Shown here: positions 1 to 7,380 of the stretch, one piece after another
How positions within the stretch are numbered: position 1 is the stretch's first letter
Layout of the letters: every line of letters starts with the position of its first letter
NCBI GenBank assembly: GCA_949486985.1
Contig: CATBLW010000038.1
Span: 1-12,020 of the forward strand
Direction of reading: 5' to 3'
DNA from: Prochlorococcus marinus str. MIT 9215
Lineage (GTDB): Bacteria; Cyanobacteriota; Cyanobacteriia; PCC-6307; Cyanobiaceae
Length of the DNA: 12,020 nucleotides
The notes under the pieces: generated by a model
Database searches by the model: none
The model's input: the letters and a program-made list of their open reading frames with translations, nothing else
What the model was told of the DNA's origin: nothing
Position numbers and translations under genes: made by a program

Positions 1-926
1 AACAAGGCCACAAGACGGCCCGTCAGCCCAAGCGAAGCCAAGCCAGTCGGTAAGGCGATAAAAAGTGTGCCAACCGTCGATTCACTCACCACATCTTGAA
101 GGCCAAAACTCATCACCACCGGGAAGGTGATCATGCCGGCGAGTAAACCAACGGCGGTGTCCATACCCACAACAGCAACAGCCTCACGCGGCAAGTGATT
201 TCGGCGATCGAGATAAGCCGAATAGGCAAGGATGCAACCAATACCCGTACCAATCGAAAAGAAGGCCTGTGTGAAGGCATTGCGCACCGTGGTTGCATTC
301 AACAGCTGGTTCATATCCCAACGGAACAAGAAGGTGCGATAGCCCTCAAAGGCACCAGAGAGAGTCGTCGCCCAAACAGCCAACACCAACAACAACAGGA
401 ACAACAACGGCATAAACCAGCGAGACAAACGCTCAATCCCGCCTCGAATACCAGCTGAAACAACCAACGCCGTCAGCACCAAGCTCAGCAATTGACCCAA
501 CAGGGCGCTGTTGCCACTGCTCACAGAGCCAAAGAAAGCCTTCGCCTCAGCCATATCTCCAGGCAGCCCAACAAATAAGGCATGCACAAAGGTGTGTGCA
601 GTCCAGCCCATCAACACCGCATAAAAGGCCAGGATTCCGCAAGCGGCGATCACAAACAGCCAACCCATCGGCTGCCATCGGCGACCAGCCGCCGTCACCG
701 GTGCCAACAAAGGGCTGTTGCCTGTACTGCGACCAAGCACCATCTCAGCAATCAGCACCGGCAGACAAACAACCAGCACGATCAGCACATAAAGCAGCAG
801 GAATGCCGCACCACCACCTTGAGACGCTCGATAAGCAAAACCCCAAAGGTTCCCTAACCCAACTGCGCTTCCAGCGGCGGCCAACACAAAACCAAGGCCC
901 GATCGCCAGTGTTCCCGAACTGCCAT
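1..926 (-). CDS. Sodium-dependent transporter, NSS/SNF family (3' end beyond window)
   Basis: This is an inner-membrane Na+-coupled symporter of the neurotransmitter:sodium symporter family, probably for an amino acid; the substrate cannot be read from sequence. The ATG is at 926 and the frame stays open to base 1 (about 308 residues seen; bacterial members are usually 440-500), so only the C-terminal helices are missing. The family's unwound TM1 is clear at residues 16-31 (AAAGSAVGLGNLWGFA), where Asn26 and Ala21 align with Na+ ligands of LeuT. It is followed by SQGGGAAF and the TM2 hydrophobic run ending EMVLGRST. The later stretch QAFFSIGTGIG...AYSAYL matches TM6-TM7. The position of the LeuT extracellular-gate Arg30 is Gly29 here, and the following Phe-Pro is Phe-Ala, so this is not a LeuT-like gate. 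The gene is divergent from dxr across 87 bp. The family call is firm; the substrate is unknown. Confidence 0.93.
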   Translation of the reverse strand, partial: MAVREHWRSGLGFVLAAAGSAVGLGNLWGFAYRASQGGGAAFLLLYVLIVLVVCLPVLIAEMVLGRSTGNSPLLAPVTAAGRRWQPMGWLFVIAACGILAFYAVLMGWTAHTFVHALFVGLPGDMAEAKAFFGSVSSGNSALLGQLLSLVLTALVVSAGIRGGIERLSRWFMPLLFLLLLVLAVWATTLSGAFEGYRTFLFRWDMNQLLNATTVRNAFTQAFFSIGTGIGCILAYSAYLDRRNHLPREAVAVVGMDTAVGLLAGMITFPVVMSFGLQDVVSESTVGTLFIALPTGLASLGLTGRLVAL

Positions 927-963
927 AGCGATGGCTCCATCGATTGATCTAGGGGCCAAGCAT

Positions 964-995
964 GCCAGTCTCAGGCCTTCTAGTGGGAGACTGGC
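964..995. promoter_or_regulatory. Inverted repeat in the transporter/dxr divergent intergenic region
   Basis: The perfect 9-bp arms GCCAGTCTC (964-972) and GAGACTGGC (987-995) flank a 14-nt spacer. The repeat lies in the only non-coding gap between two divergently transcribed genes and ends 18 bases before the dxr TTG. It could be an operator or a hairpin in the dxr leader. It has no T-tract, so it does not look like an intrinsic terminator. No known regulator motif was recognised. Confidence 0.4.
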
Positions 996-1013
996 TTCAC
1001 CTGCCGGAACAGT

Positions 1014-2273
1014 TTGAAAGCGATCAGCGTGCTGGGCTCCACCGGTTCGATCGGCACCCAAACCCTGCAGATTGCCGAAGAATTTCCTGAGCAGTTCAGG
1101 GTTGTGGCCCTAACGGCCAGTAGAAACTTGACGCTGTTGATTGAACAAATCCAGCGTCACCATCCCGAGGTTGTTGCCCTCGCCGATGAATCACTGCTGC
1201 CCGAGCTGCAGCAGCGACTTGATGCTCTCACCCTTGATCAGTCTTCAGCTTCATGGCGCCAACCTCAACTGGTTGGTGGCCCTGATGGCCTCAATGTTGC
1301 CGCCTCATGGGACAGCGCCGATCTCGTGGTTACAGGCATTGTTGGCTGCGCTGGCTTGCTGCCAACCCTTGCCGCGATTCGAGCGGGGAAAGACCTTGCT
1401 CTTGCCAACAAAGAAACCCTGATCGCCGCAGCTCCAGTGGTTCTTCCTGAGTTGAAGCGCAGCGGGAGTCGGTTATTGCCTGCAGATTCCGAACACTCAG
1501 CCATATTCCAGTGCCTGCAAGGCACACCTTGGGCTGAAAACGCTCGCCTCTCAACAGGGATCCCAACGCCTGGGCTGCGTCACATCCAGCTCACGGCATC
1601 CGGCGGCGCCTTCCGCGATTGGGACGCCAAAGATTTAGTAAAAGCCACCGTGGCCGATGCCACATCCCATCCCAACTGGAGCATGGGACGCAAGATCACC
1701 GTGGATTCAGCCACCTTGATGAACAAGGGCCTTGAAGTGATCGAAGCGCATTACCTATTCGGCATCGACTACGACCAAATCGAGATTGTGATTCACCCCC
1801 AAAGCATCATCCACTCGATGATCGAACTCGCTGATTCCTCAGTATTGGCTCAACTCGGGTGGCCCGACATGAAGCTGCCAATCCTCTATTGCCTGAGCTG
1901 GCCCAAGCGCTTGGAAACTCCGTGGCGGCGCCTGGATCTCACCGAAGTGGGGCAACTCACCTTCAAGGCTCCAGACACCAGCAAATATCCCTGCATGCAA
2001 CTTGCCTATGCCGCAGGCCGCGCTGGTGGAACCATGCCAGCAGTGCTCAATGCCGCCAATGAAGAGGCTGTGGCCCAGTTCCTGGAGGAACGCATCCACT
2101 TTCTCGACATCCCTGACGTCATCGAAGCCGCCTGCGAGCGCCACAAACCTGATCTGCAAGCCAATCCAAATCTTGATGACGTCCTCAGCGTCGATGCCTG
2201 GAGCCGCCGCGCCGTGCAAGAGCAGATCAGCAAAGGAACCCGGCGCATGCCCTTAGCTGCCAGCAAAGGATGA
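1014..2273 (+). CDS. dxr: 1-deoxy-D-xylulose 5-phosphate reductoisomerase
   Basis: Dxr converts 1-deoxy-D-xylulose 5-phosphate to 2-C-methyl-D-erythritol 4-phosphate with NADPH and a divalent metal, the second step of the cytosolic MEP isoprenoid pathway, which in cyanobacteria feeds carotenoids, phytol and quinones. The 419 residues (E. coli 398) show the N-terminal NADPH-binding GSTGSIG (8-14), LANKETL (130-136), the metal site DSEH (Asp158, Glu160) with the third acidic ligand in MNKGLE (Glu241), the phosphate/substrate loop SGGAFR (196-201) and HPNWSMG (219-225). All expected catalytic residues are present. The start is TTG: no ATG or GTG lies in frame between the upstream stop at 981 and this codon, and GSTGSIG is placed correctly only from here. 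A recognisable Shine-Dalgarno is weak (GGA at 1006-1008). The stop overlaps the start of the next gene as ATGA, so the two are probably co-transcribed and translationally coupled. Confidence 0.98.
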   Translation: MKAISVLGSTGSIGTQTLQIAEEFPEQFRVVALTASRNLTLLIEQIQRHHPEVVALADESLLPELQQRLDALTLDQSSASWRQPQLVGGPDGLNVAASWDSADLVVTGIVGCAGLLPTLAAIRAGKDLALANKETLIAAAPVVLPELKRSGSRLLPADSEHSAIFQCLQGTPWAENARLSTGIPTPGLRHIQLTASGGAFRDWDAKDLVKATVADATSHPNWSMGRKITVDSATLMNKGLEVIEAHYLFGIDYDQIEIVIHPQSIIHSMIELADSSVLAQLGWPDMKLPILYCLSWPKRLETPWRRLDLTEVGQLTFKAPDTSKYPCMQLAYAAGRAGGTMPAVLNAANEEAVAQFLEERIHFLDIPDVIEAACERHKPDLQANPNLDDVLSVDAWSRRAVQEQISKGTRRMPLAASKG

Positions 2274-2641
2274 GCTTTCGAGTTAGCCATCACCTTTTGC
2301 TATGTGCCACACCAAGCAAAGCCGCCTGCTGCGACCCAGCCATCGGTGCCGCCAGCTGGGCACGCTTAAAAAAAGTGGTCAAAGACTTCGATCTAGAGAA
2401 CCCAAATCGACCAGAAGGAGTTGTTTTACGCAGCAAAGTTGACTGTCTACGCATCTGCCAAGACGGACCAATCCTGCTGATATGGCCTGATGGCATCTGG
2501 TATGGCGGCGTGACACCGACAAGGATCGAATCGATCGTTGAAGAACACATTCTTCAAGGGCATCCAAAAAACGACTGGATCATCCGCAGGACTCCTCAGG
2601 CGCTCAAAAACGCAGGGCTGATTAATCAAGCAACAACATGA
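2270..2641 (+). CDS. Thioredoxin-like [2Fe-2S] ferredoxin family protein
   Basis: This small soluble protein (123 residues) resembles the thioredoxin-fold (Shethna-type) [2Fe-2S] ferredoxins that occur alone or as domains of NuoE/HoxE-type subunits; the expected role is one-electron transfer. The visible cluster pattern is Cys12, Cys20/Cys21, Cys59 and Cys63, with the paired cysteines in VDCLRICQDGP followed by ILLIWPDGIWYGGVTP, a typical signature of this family. The spacing of the first two cysteines is shorter than in the Aquifex protein (about 8-9 rather than 13). The ATG overlaps the dxr stop (ATGA), with AAAGGA directly before it, so expression probably depends on translation of dxr. 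The partner is unknown. Supplying electrons to the iron-sulfur steps IspG/IspH of the same pathway is tempting but is inference only. The gene converges with the hydrolase gene downstream. Confidence 0.82.
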   Translation: MSFRVSHHLLLCATPSKAACCDPAIGAASWARLKKVVKDFDLENPNRPEGVVLRSKVDCLRICQDGPILLIWPDGIWYGGVTPTRIESIVEEHILQGHPKNDWIIRRTPQALKNAGLINQATT

Positions 2642-2702
2642 GCCATCAAGTCTCAATTTGATCAATCAAAACCTGATCAATCCAAGAACTAATTAATCAA
2701 GC
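2621..2702. repeat. AT-rich direct and inverted repeats between convergent genes
   Basis: The 11-mer ATTAATCAAGC occurs at 2621-2631 (end of the ferredoxin gene) and again at 2692-2702 (end of the hydrolase gene). Between them TTGATCA (2658-2664) and TGATCAA (2674-2680) form a 7-bp inverted repeat with a 9-nt spacer. The 55-bp gap is rich in ATCAA words. The inverted repeat could act as a weak bidirectional terminator, but it is AT-rich and has no clear T-run on either side. Confidence 0.3.
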
Positions 2703-3755
2703 CACTAACTGGCTCAACCAAGAGACAACAACCTGATCACCCCAACAGCCGTATCTTCCATGAAAGCCATTGTGACCACCGTGATTGGTCATCAGCACCT
2801 CTAGCCAATCACTTGAAGGTGCCTTGTGATCTGCCAAGCCTTGAGCTGCTGCGGCTGGTACCCAGGGATCATCAAGCGCCTGAACAATCAGCGTCGGCGG
2901 TAATCCAGTGCTGCTCGCATGCAAAGCGGCCAGAGGAGATGCTCCTGAGTAATAAGCATCAACATCGCGATACCCCCATCGCGGAGCTGTGATCGCTGCA
3001 TCAAAAGCTCGAATGCTGGCCACGGAGCCTTGGCCATCAACACCGCCAAGCAACTGCTGTTCGCGTGGGGTTACACCAGCTGGATCCGCAAGCGTCTGAC
3101 GAACCAATCGTTGCAACAACCACTTCTTGTAAACCGTGTTGCGCGGCCTCTCAATCGAATCACTACAAGCCGCTAAATCGAGTGGGCTACTGGTGCAAAC
3201 CAATCCATCCAACACTGGTTGACCAGCTGCAGGAGCATGACGAGTCTCCAAACAGGCATTGAGCAGCATCGTTCCGCCAAGCGAGATGCCAGCTCCTAGA
3301 AGCGGCAATGCAGGCTTCTCATCACCAGCTTCACGAGCCAACTGTTGAGCAAGTTGCCTGGCCCGCCGCAACACCGGCCCTAAATCGCTATTGCACTCAG
3401 CGGCATAGGTGCCTGCTGCGAGATGACGGCCAGGATCGGCACCGCGCAAATTAAGCCGCAGCACTGCAAAGCCTGCCTGTTGAAGAGTGATTGCCATGCG
3501 GCGCAAGCCCTCACGCCGGCTTGACCCCCCCAAACCATGGAGCAATACAACCAAACCAGATGTGGATTGTTGTGTTGCCGGCCGATCGAGCATGGCCAGC
3601 AACTGGCCTGCGCCAGCTGCACCACTCGGCATGGCAGGAACATCAATCAGGATTTCTTCGCCGCTATCAGCTGGCAAATCAACAGCTCTAAAAGTGTCGC
3701 GAAGGGTCTGCAGGTCGCCCCCCAACCAAGGAAGACGCTGCTCAAAGGGATTCAT
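2697..3755 (-). CDS. Alpha/beta hydrolase, YheT-like (COG0429) family
   Basis: This is a predicted cytosolic serine hydrolase of the YheT group; its substrate is not known. From the ATG at 3755 it has 352 residues. It starts NPFEQRLPWLGGDLQTLRDTF, the family's short N-terminal motif around LQT, followed by the oxyanion-hole loop HGLGGS (73-78), the nucleophile elbow GISLGG with Ser158, an acidic residue in ALDDPWVP (Asp295 or Asp296) and the catalytic His in NHGGHNGF (His328, with His325 close by). The start is ambiguous. The ATG has GAGG abutting it inside a 28-bp palindrome, too close for normal initiation. An in-frame TTG at 3803 adds 16 residues, has AAGGAG seven bases upstream and overlaps the pntB end by 17 bases. 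I chose the ATG because the family motif begins just after it. It is the last gene of the pntA1-pntA2-pntB operon; a link to transhydrogenase is not implied by the family. Confidence 0.9.
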   Translation of the reverse strand: MNPFEQRLPWLGGDLQTLRDTFRAVDLPADSGEEILIDVPAMPSGAAGAGQLLAMLDRPATQQSTSGLVVLLHGLGGSSRREGLRRMAITLQQAGFAVLRLNLRGADPGRHLAAGTYAAECNSDLGPVLRRARQLAQQLAREAGDEKPALPLLGAGISLGGTMLLNACLETRHAPAAGQPVLDGLVCTSSPLDLAACSDSIERPRNTVYKKWLLQRLVRQTLADPAGVTPREQQLLGGVDGQGSVASIRAFDAAITAPRWGYRDVDAYYSGASPLAALHASSTGLPPTLIVQALDDPWVPAAAAQGLADHKAPSSDWLEVLMTNHGGHNGFHGRYGCWGDQVVVSWLSQLVA

Positions 3756-3781
3756 CCTCAGCTGCTTAAGCAGCTGAGGAT
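3754..3781. repeat. 28-bp perfect palindrome at the pntB/hydrolase junction
   Basis: On the minus strand the arms are ATCCTCAGCTGCTT and AAGCAGCTGAGGAT, with no mismatch. In RNA this gives a 12-bp stem with a UUAA loop, starting five bases after the pntB stop codon. The 3' arm contains GAGG and the first two bases of the hydrolase ATG (3755-3753). No U-tract follows, so it is not a standard intrinsic terminator. It may hide the hydrolase initiation site, stabilise the upstream pnt mRNA, or be a protein-binding DNA site. Confidence 0.7.
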
Positions 3782-3786
3782 TGGAA

Positions 3787-5226
3787 TCAACCCTTCTTGC
3801 CAATGCCGAGCTCCTTCAGTTCAACCAAGAGATCACCCAACACCTTTTTGGCATCACCAAAGACCATGGAGGTATTGGCCAATTCGAACAGATCGTTCTT
3901 GATGCCTGAATAGCCAGCACTCATACCGCGTTTCACCACAAACACCGTCCGAGCTTCCTGCACATCAAGAACAGGCATGCCGTAAAGGGGAGAACTCGTG
4001 TCCGTCTTGGCCTGTGGGTTCACCACATCATTGGCGCCAAGAACCAAAACAACATCAGTGGCAGGGAACTCAGGGTTGATGACATCCATCTCCTTGAGCT
4101 GCTCGTAAGGAACATCTGCCTCTGCCAAGAGCACATTCATATGCCCAGGCATGCGACCAGCCACTGGATGAATCGCATAGGTGACCTCAATCCCACCCGC
4201 TTCCAAGACACGCGTGACTTCACGCAGGGTGTGTTGCGCCTGGGCCACTGCCAAGCCATAGCCAGGAACAATCACAACCCTTTCTGCTGCTTCAAGGGTG
4301 AGCGCACATTCTTCAGCGCTGCAACTGGTGATATTTGTGTATTCACCACCGCCACCTGAGGCCGAACTGGCTCCAAGAGCGCCGCCAAACAACACAGAGA
4401 CAAGCGAACGATTCATGCCGTCGCACATCACCTGAGTGAGGATCAAGCCAGCTGCTCCAACCATGGCACCAGCCACGATCAACAGCTGACTGCCAACAAC
4501 GAAACCTGCAGCTGCTGCGGCAACGCCCGAGTAGCTGTTGAGCAGAGAAATAACAACTGGCATATCGGCGCCACCAATCGGCAATGTCACACCGATACCC
4601 AACAGACCAGAACCGATGACAAGCAACCAGAGAGCACTGGAGTTATCGCCATGACGGCCCAGCTCAACGGCCGCGATCAGGGAGATCACCGCAAGAGCAA
4701 TGTTGACCGCATGACGGGCCTTGCTCTGCATCCAAGGCGGCGTAGAGAGCCAGCCCTGCAGCTTGGCCATGGCCACGATTGAACCGGTGAAGGTGATCGA
4801 GCCAACAAAGACAGACACCACAATCGAGATGTCTTCAACCAGTCCGCCACCTGCTTCGCCAGCAGCAGCGGCTGCAGGAAAGATTGCAACACCCAGGGCA
4901 ACCAACAACGACGACATACCACCGCAACCGTTGAAAAGAGCAACGGTTTCTGGCATCGAGGTCATCGGCACCCGCTGCGCAGTCATCGCACCGAGGCTGC
5001 CACCAACAAGCGTGCCAAGGATGATCCAAATCCAGGCCTCAGCGGCGATGCCGGTGGTACCGAGAGAATTCACCAGCACGCCAATCACGGCAAGCCCCAT
5101 CGCCACAGCGGCTAGACGGTTGGCCTCACGGGCGGAGCGAACCTTCGAGAGTCCCTTAATACCAAGGGCTAAAAGCAAAACCGCGACTAGATCAATCGCG
5201 AACTTGAGGATCTCAGCAGTATTCAT
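3787..5226 (-). CDS. pntB: NAD(P) transhydrogenase subunit beta
   Basis: PntB is the membrane and NADP(H)-binding subunit of the proton-translocating transhydrogenase, which couples hydride transfer between NADH and NADP+ to proton movement and here supplies or balances NADPH. At 479 residues it is slightly longer than E. coli PntB (462). Residues 1 to about 290 are hydrophobic segments of domain II, ending in GALGASSASGGGGEY. Domain III follows: the Rossmann motif VIVPGYGLAVAQAQ (318-331), HPVAGRMPGHMNVLLAEADV (353-372), GANDVVNPQA (397-406) and KRGMSAGYSGIKNDLF (432-447), all NADP(H) contacts in the family. The position corresponding to the proton-channel His91 of E. coli appears to be Asn99 (VALFNG), a substitution I recall from other split-type enzymes. 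The ATG at 5226 has AAAGGA nine bases upstream and overlaps the pntA2 stop as ATGA. Confidence 0.98.
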   Translation of the reverse strand: MNTAEILKFAIDLVAVLLLALGIKGLSKVRSAREANRLAAVAMGLAVIGVLVNSLGTTGIAAEAWIWIILGTLVGGSLGAMTAQRVPMTSMPETVALFNGCGGMSSLLVALGVAIFPAAAAAGEAGGGLVEDISIVVSVFVGSITFTGSIVAMAKLQGWLSTPPWMQSKARHAVNIALAVISLIAAVELGRHGDNSSALWLLVIGSGLLGIGVTLPIGGADMPVVISLLNSYSGVAAAAAGFVVGSQLLIVAGAMVGAAGLILTQVMCDGMNRSLVSVLFGGALGASSASGGGGEYTNITSCSAEECALTLEAAERVVIVPGYGLAVAQAQHTLREVTRVLEAGGIEVTYAIHPVAGRMPGHMNVLLAEADVPYEQLKEMDVINPEFPATDVVLVLGANDVVNPQAKTDTSSPLYGMPVLDVQEARTVFVVKRGMSAGYSGIKNDLFELANTSMVFGDAKKVLGDLLVELKELGIGKKG

Positions 5227-5531
5227 GAGTTGGTGTCCTTTCTACGGGCGGACTTGCGGCTGAACATGGCCAGCATCCGATCAGTAACGAGGAAGCCACC
5301 AATCACATTGAAAAGGGCGAAACCAAGAGCCACAGCCCCCATCGCCAGCAAAGGGATGTTGTCACCTGCCTTGATGATCAAGGTGAGGGCGGCAAGCATG
5401 GTGATGCCTGATATGGCATTGGCACCACTCATCAGAGGGGTATGAAGTGTGGGTGGAACTTTGCCAATCAGTTCCAGACCCAAAAGGCTGCCCAATAAGA
5501 GCACCCATAGGGCTTCACTCAGAAATGACAT
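5223..5531 (-). CDS. pntA2: NAD(P) transhydrogenase subunit alpha part 2 (membrane part)
   Basis: This is the small membrane subunit corresponding to the C-terminal domain IIa of E. coli PntA, separately encoded as in Rhodospirillum and cyanobacteria. Its 102 residues match the usual size. They show three to four hydrophobic segments: FLSEALWVLLLGSLLGLELI, then a loop with the conserved KVPPTLHTPLMSGANAISGI, then helices through TLIIKAG and GFALFNVIGGFLVTDRMLAMF, and a basic cytoplasmic tail (RKSARRKD). The ATG overlaps the pntA1 stop by one base (TGATG) and GGAGG lies nine bases upstream. Its own stop overlaps the pntB ATG. The tight packing implies translational coupling and a fixed subunit ratio. 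Confidence 0.97.
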   Translation of the reverse strand: MSFLSEALWVLLLGSLLGLELIGKVPPTLHTPLMSGANAISGITMLAALTLIIKAGDNIPLLAMGAVALGFALFNVIGGFLVTDRMLAMFSRKSARRKDTNS

Positions 5532-6673
5532 CAGTTCGAGCCTCCAGCGCTAAGTACTTCGTTATGCCGGATAACGCCGTCCTGGCTAATCAGGCATCCG
5601 GATATCAACTCATCCTCAATATTGAGGCTGAGTTGTCCATCCTTGAAGACAGGCTCCAACAAAGCCACCAAATTGCGGGCATAGAGCGCGCTGGCGTGAT
5701 TGGGAACACTGCAAGGAAGGTCGGATGCACCAATCAATTGCACACCCTTGCGATCAATCGTTTCACCCGGACGGGTATCGGCACAATTGCCACCCTGGGC
5801 CACGGCAAGATCAACCACAACCGCCCCAGGACGCATGCGATCAAGCATGTCTTCGCTAATTAATCGGGGCGCTTTTCTACCAGGCACCTGAGCCGTGCAA
5901 ATCGCGACATCTGCTTCTGCCAACTGATCGGATAGCTGTTGGCGCTGGGCCGTCAAGAAAGCCTCCGAGGCCTGCTTGGCATAACCACCAGATTCAGCTG
6001 GTTTGTCTTCCATCTCTGGTGGATCAATGAATCGTGCACCAAGGGATTCGACTTGTTCTTTTACAGCTGGGCGAATATCACTCACATAAACCACTGCACC
6101 CAGACGCCTTGCTGTAGCAACGGCCTGCAATCCGGCTACACCCGCACCCAAGACAACAACCCTTGCAGGCTGCACCGTTCCTGCTGCTGTCATCAACATC
6201 GGGAAATATCGATCTAAAGCGGCGGCGGCAAGGAGGACAGCTTTATATCCAGCGATATTGGCCTGCGATGAAAGAGCATCTGCCGACTGTGCGCGGCTAA
6301 TTCTTGGCAGCAGTTCAAGCGCCATCGCCGAGAGACTTCCCGACTGCAGAGTTGCCGCTAGCGAACTATTGGCGTATGGCGCCAGCAGCCCAACAACAAG
6401 CGCACCAGGACGGAGCCTTGCCAAAGCGGCTGCAGAAGGTTGTTGAACACAGAGGAGTAAATCTGCCTGCCCCCAGGCCTGCGAATCTCCTGGATTTACC
6501 AGCTCAGCACCAATGGTGCTGAAAGCACCATCAACAAAACCTGCGGCAAAACCAGCGCCGCGTTCAACCACCACAGAGCAGCCGAAAGAAATGAACTTCT
6601 TAACTGTGTCAGGCGTTGCAGCAACTCGGTTTTCACCCGGTGCCGATTCCACCGGAATTAGTAATCTGGGCAA
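5531..6673 (-). CDS. pntA1: NAD(P) transhydrogenase subunit alpha part 1 (NAD-binding)
   Basis: This soluble domain I subunit binds NAD(H) at the cytoplasmic face and passes hydride to domain III of PntB. Its 380 residues match split-type PntAA. Seen in order: the N-terminal PVESAPGENRVAATP (7-21), which resembles the alanine-dehydrogenase/transhydrogenase family start; RISRAQSADALSSQ (124-137), the conserved loop carrying the Arg, Gln and Asp that contact nicotinamide; the Rossmann motif VVVLGAGVAGLQA (172-184) with Asp199 closing the second strand; the mobile loop ESGGYAK (227-233); and AQVPGRKAPRL (261-271). The start is a TTG. The frame is open about 90 bases further upstream, but no ATG, GTG or other TTG occurs there, and homologous sequence begins immediately after this codon. 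It is the first gene of the operon; its promoter should lie in the 125-bp gap shared with the divergent 6799 gene, where I see no convincing -10/-35 pair. Confidence 0.97.
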   Translation of the reverse strand: MPRLLIPVESAPGENRVAATPDTVKKFISFGCSVVVERGAGFAAGFVDGAFSTIGAELVNPGDSQAWGQADLLLCVQQPSAAALARLRPGALVVGLLAPYANSSLAATLQSGSLSAMALELLPRISRAQSADALSSQANIAGYKAVLLAAAALDRYFPMLMTAAGTVQPARVVVLGAGVAGLQAVATARRLGAVVYVSDIRPAVKEQVESLGARFIDPPEMEDKPAESGGYAKQASEAFLTAQRQQLSDQLAEADVAICTAQVPGRKAPRLISEDMLDRMRPGAVVVDLAVAQGGNCADTRPGETIDRKGVQLIGASDLPCSVPNHASALYARNLVALLEPVFKDGQLSLNIEDELISGCLISQDGVIRHNEVLSAGGSN

Positions 6674-6798
6674 GGTAAAAGGGGGCTCTAACGACGCGAG
6701 GCTAAGGGGTTCAAACCAGGAAGACCCGCAGCTTTTCTGAAGAACTGCTTTTCAAAACCATTGTTCCAGCTAATAAGAGGCTTCATTCCATCTCAGAA

Positions 6799-7377
6799 AT
6801 GGGCCTAACAGCGATCGAATGTCCAGATGGTGTTTGCCATAGCCATCATGGTGGCCATGCAGTGGAGCGATCCACGATGCAGGACAAACTCCAGGACCAC
6901 GGCAAAGAGTGGTGTGAGCGTCTGGCCGAAAGAATTTATGAGATGTCGGTTGACACCTTCTCTCAAACGGTGATGCCCAGCCTTCATGCAGCTGGCTGGC
7001 AACGACGTCACCTGGATTGGGAATTCAAGCTCGACAAGCAGGATTCAGAGCCTGACAAAGCACTTGTCGACGGCATCATCAATGCCACCGAGAGTTTCTT
7101 GCGCAGCAGTGAAGTCCACCGCTTGTTCATTCAAGAATTGGTTCAGGGCACCTTTGCTGAAGCCAGTTCAGACACCCTTCGGGCTACGGCCGTTAGCAAG
7201 CTGATCGAGACCGAACTGCTCTCCATGATTGAGCAGCAAAAGGAGGCCATGCTTGACCGCTTGGCGGCACAACTCGTTGATGAAGCCCAAGGCAACATCG
7301 AAACGGCACGCCTCGCTGCCAGCGAAGGTATGGATCAAGTTGTTCGCCTACTGGTGAACCACACCGAAGCACTCTGA
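6799..7377 (+). CDS. Conserved-looking hypothetical protein with N-terminal Cys/His cluster
   Basis: I do not recognise this 192-residue protein. It is predicted soluble and mostly helical, with no signal peptide or membrane segment. Its most distinctive feature is at residues 8-20, CPDGVCHSHHGGH, which offers Cys8, Cys13, His14, His16, His17 and His20 as possible metal ligands. The rest is charged and amphipathic, with helix-like blocks around 38-55, 86-120 and 125-165, ending in a long Glu/Gln/Ala-rich helix. The codon composition is even across the reading frame and resembles the neighbours. There is no clear Shine-Dalgarno before the ATG. An internal ATG (Met27, position 6877) would delete the Cys/His cluster. 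The gene is divergent from pntA1 and convergent, three bases apart, with the 58-residue gene. Reality as a gene is likely; function is unknown. Confidence 0.75.
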   Translation: MGLTAIECPDGVCHSHHGGHAVERSTMQDKLQDHGKEWCERLAERIYEMSVDTFSQTVMPSLHAAGWQRRHLDWEFKLDKQDSEPDKALVDGIINATESFLRSSEVHRLFIQELVQGTFAEASSDTLRATAVSKLIETELLSMIEQQKEAMLDRLAAQLVDEAQGNIETARLAASEGMDQVVRLLVNHTEAL

Positions 7378-7380
7378 AAC

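Noticed and set aside
596..928. 110-codon plus-strand frame opposite the transporter
   Set aside because: Pro/Gln/His-rich shadow of a clear transmembrane protein on the other strand.
2658..2680. TTGATCA/TGATCAA as a firm intrinsic terminator
   Set aside because: The stem is short and AT-rich and no T-tract follows on either strand; reported only as a repeat.
4721..5263. 180-codon open frame on the plus strand opposite pntB
   Set aside because: It is antisense to well-defined transmembrane coding sequence of pntB, has low-complexity Ala/Thr/Pro composition and no recognisable domain.
5447..5863. 138-codon plus-strand frame opposite pntA1/pntA2
   Set aside because: Antisense to conserved transhydrogenase sequence; no family resemblance and no initiation signal.
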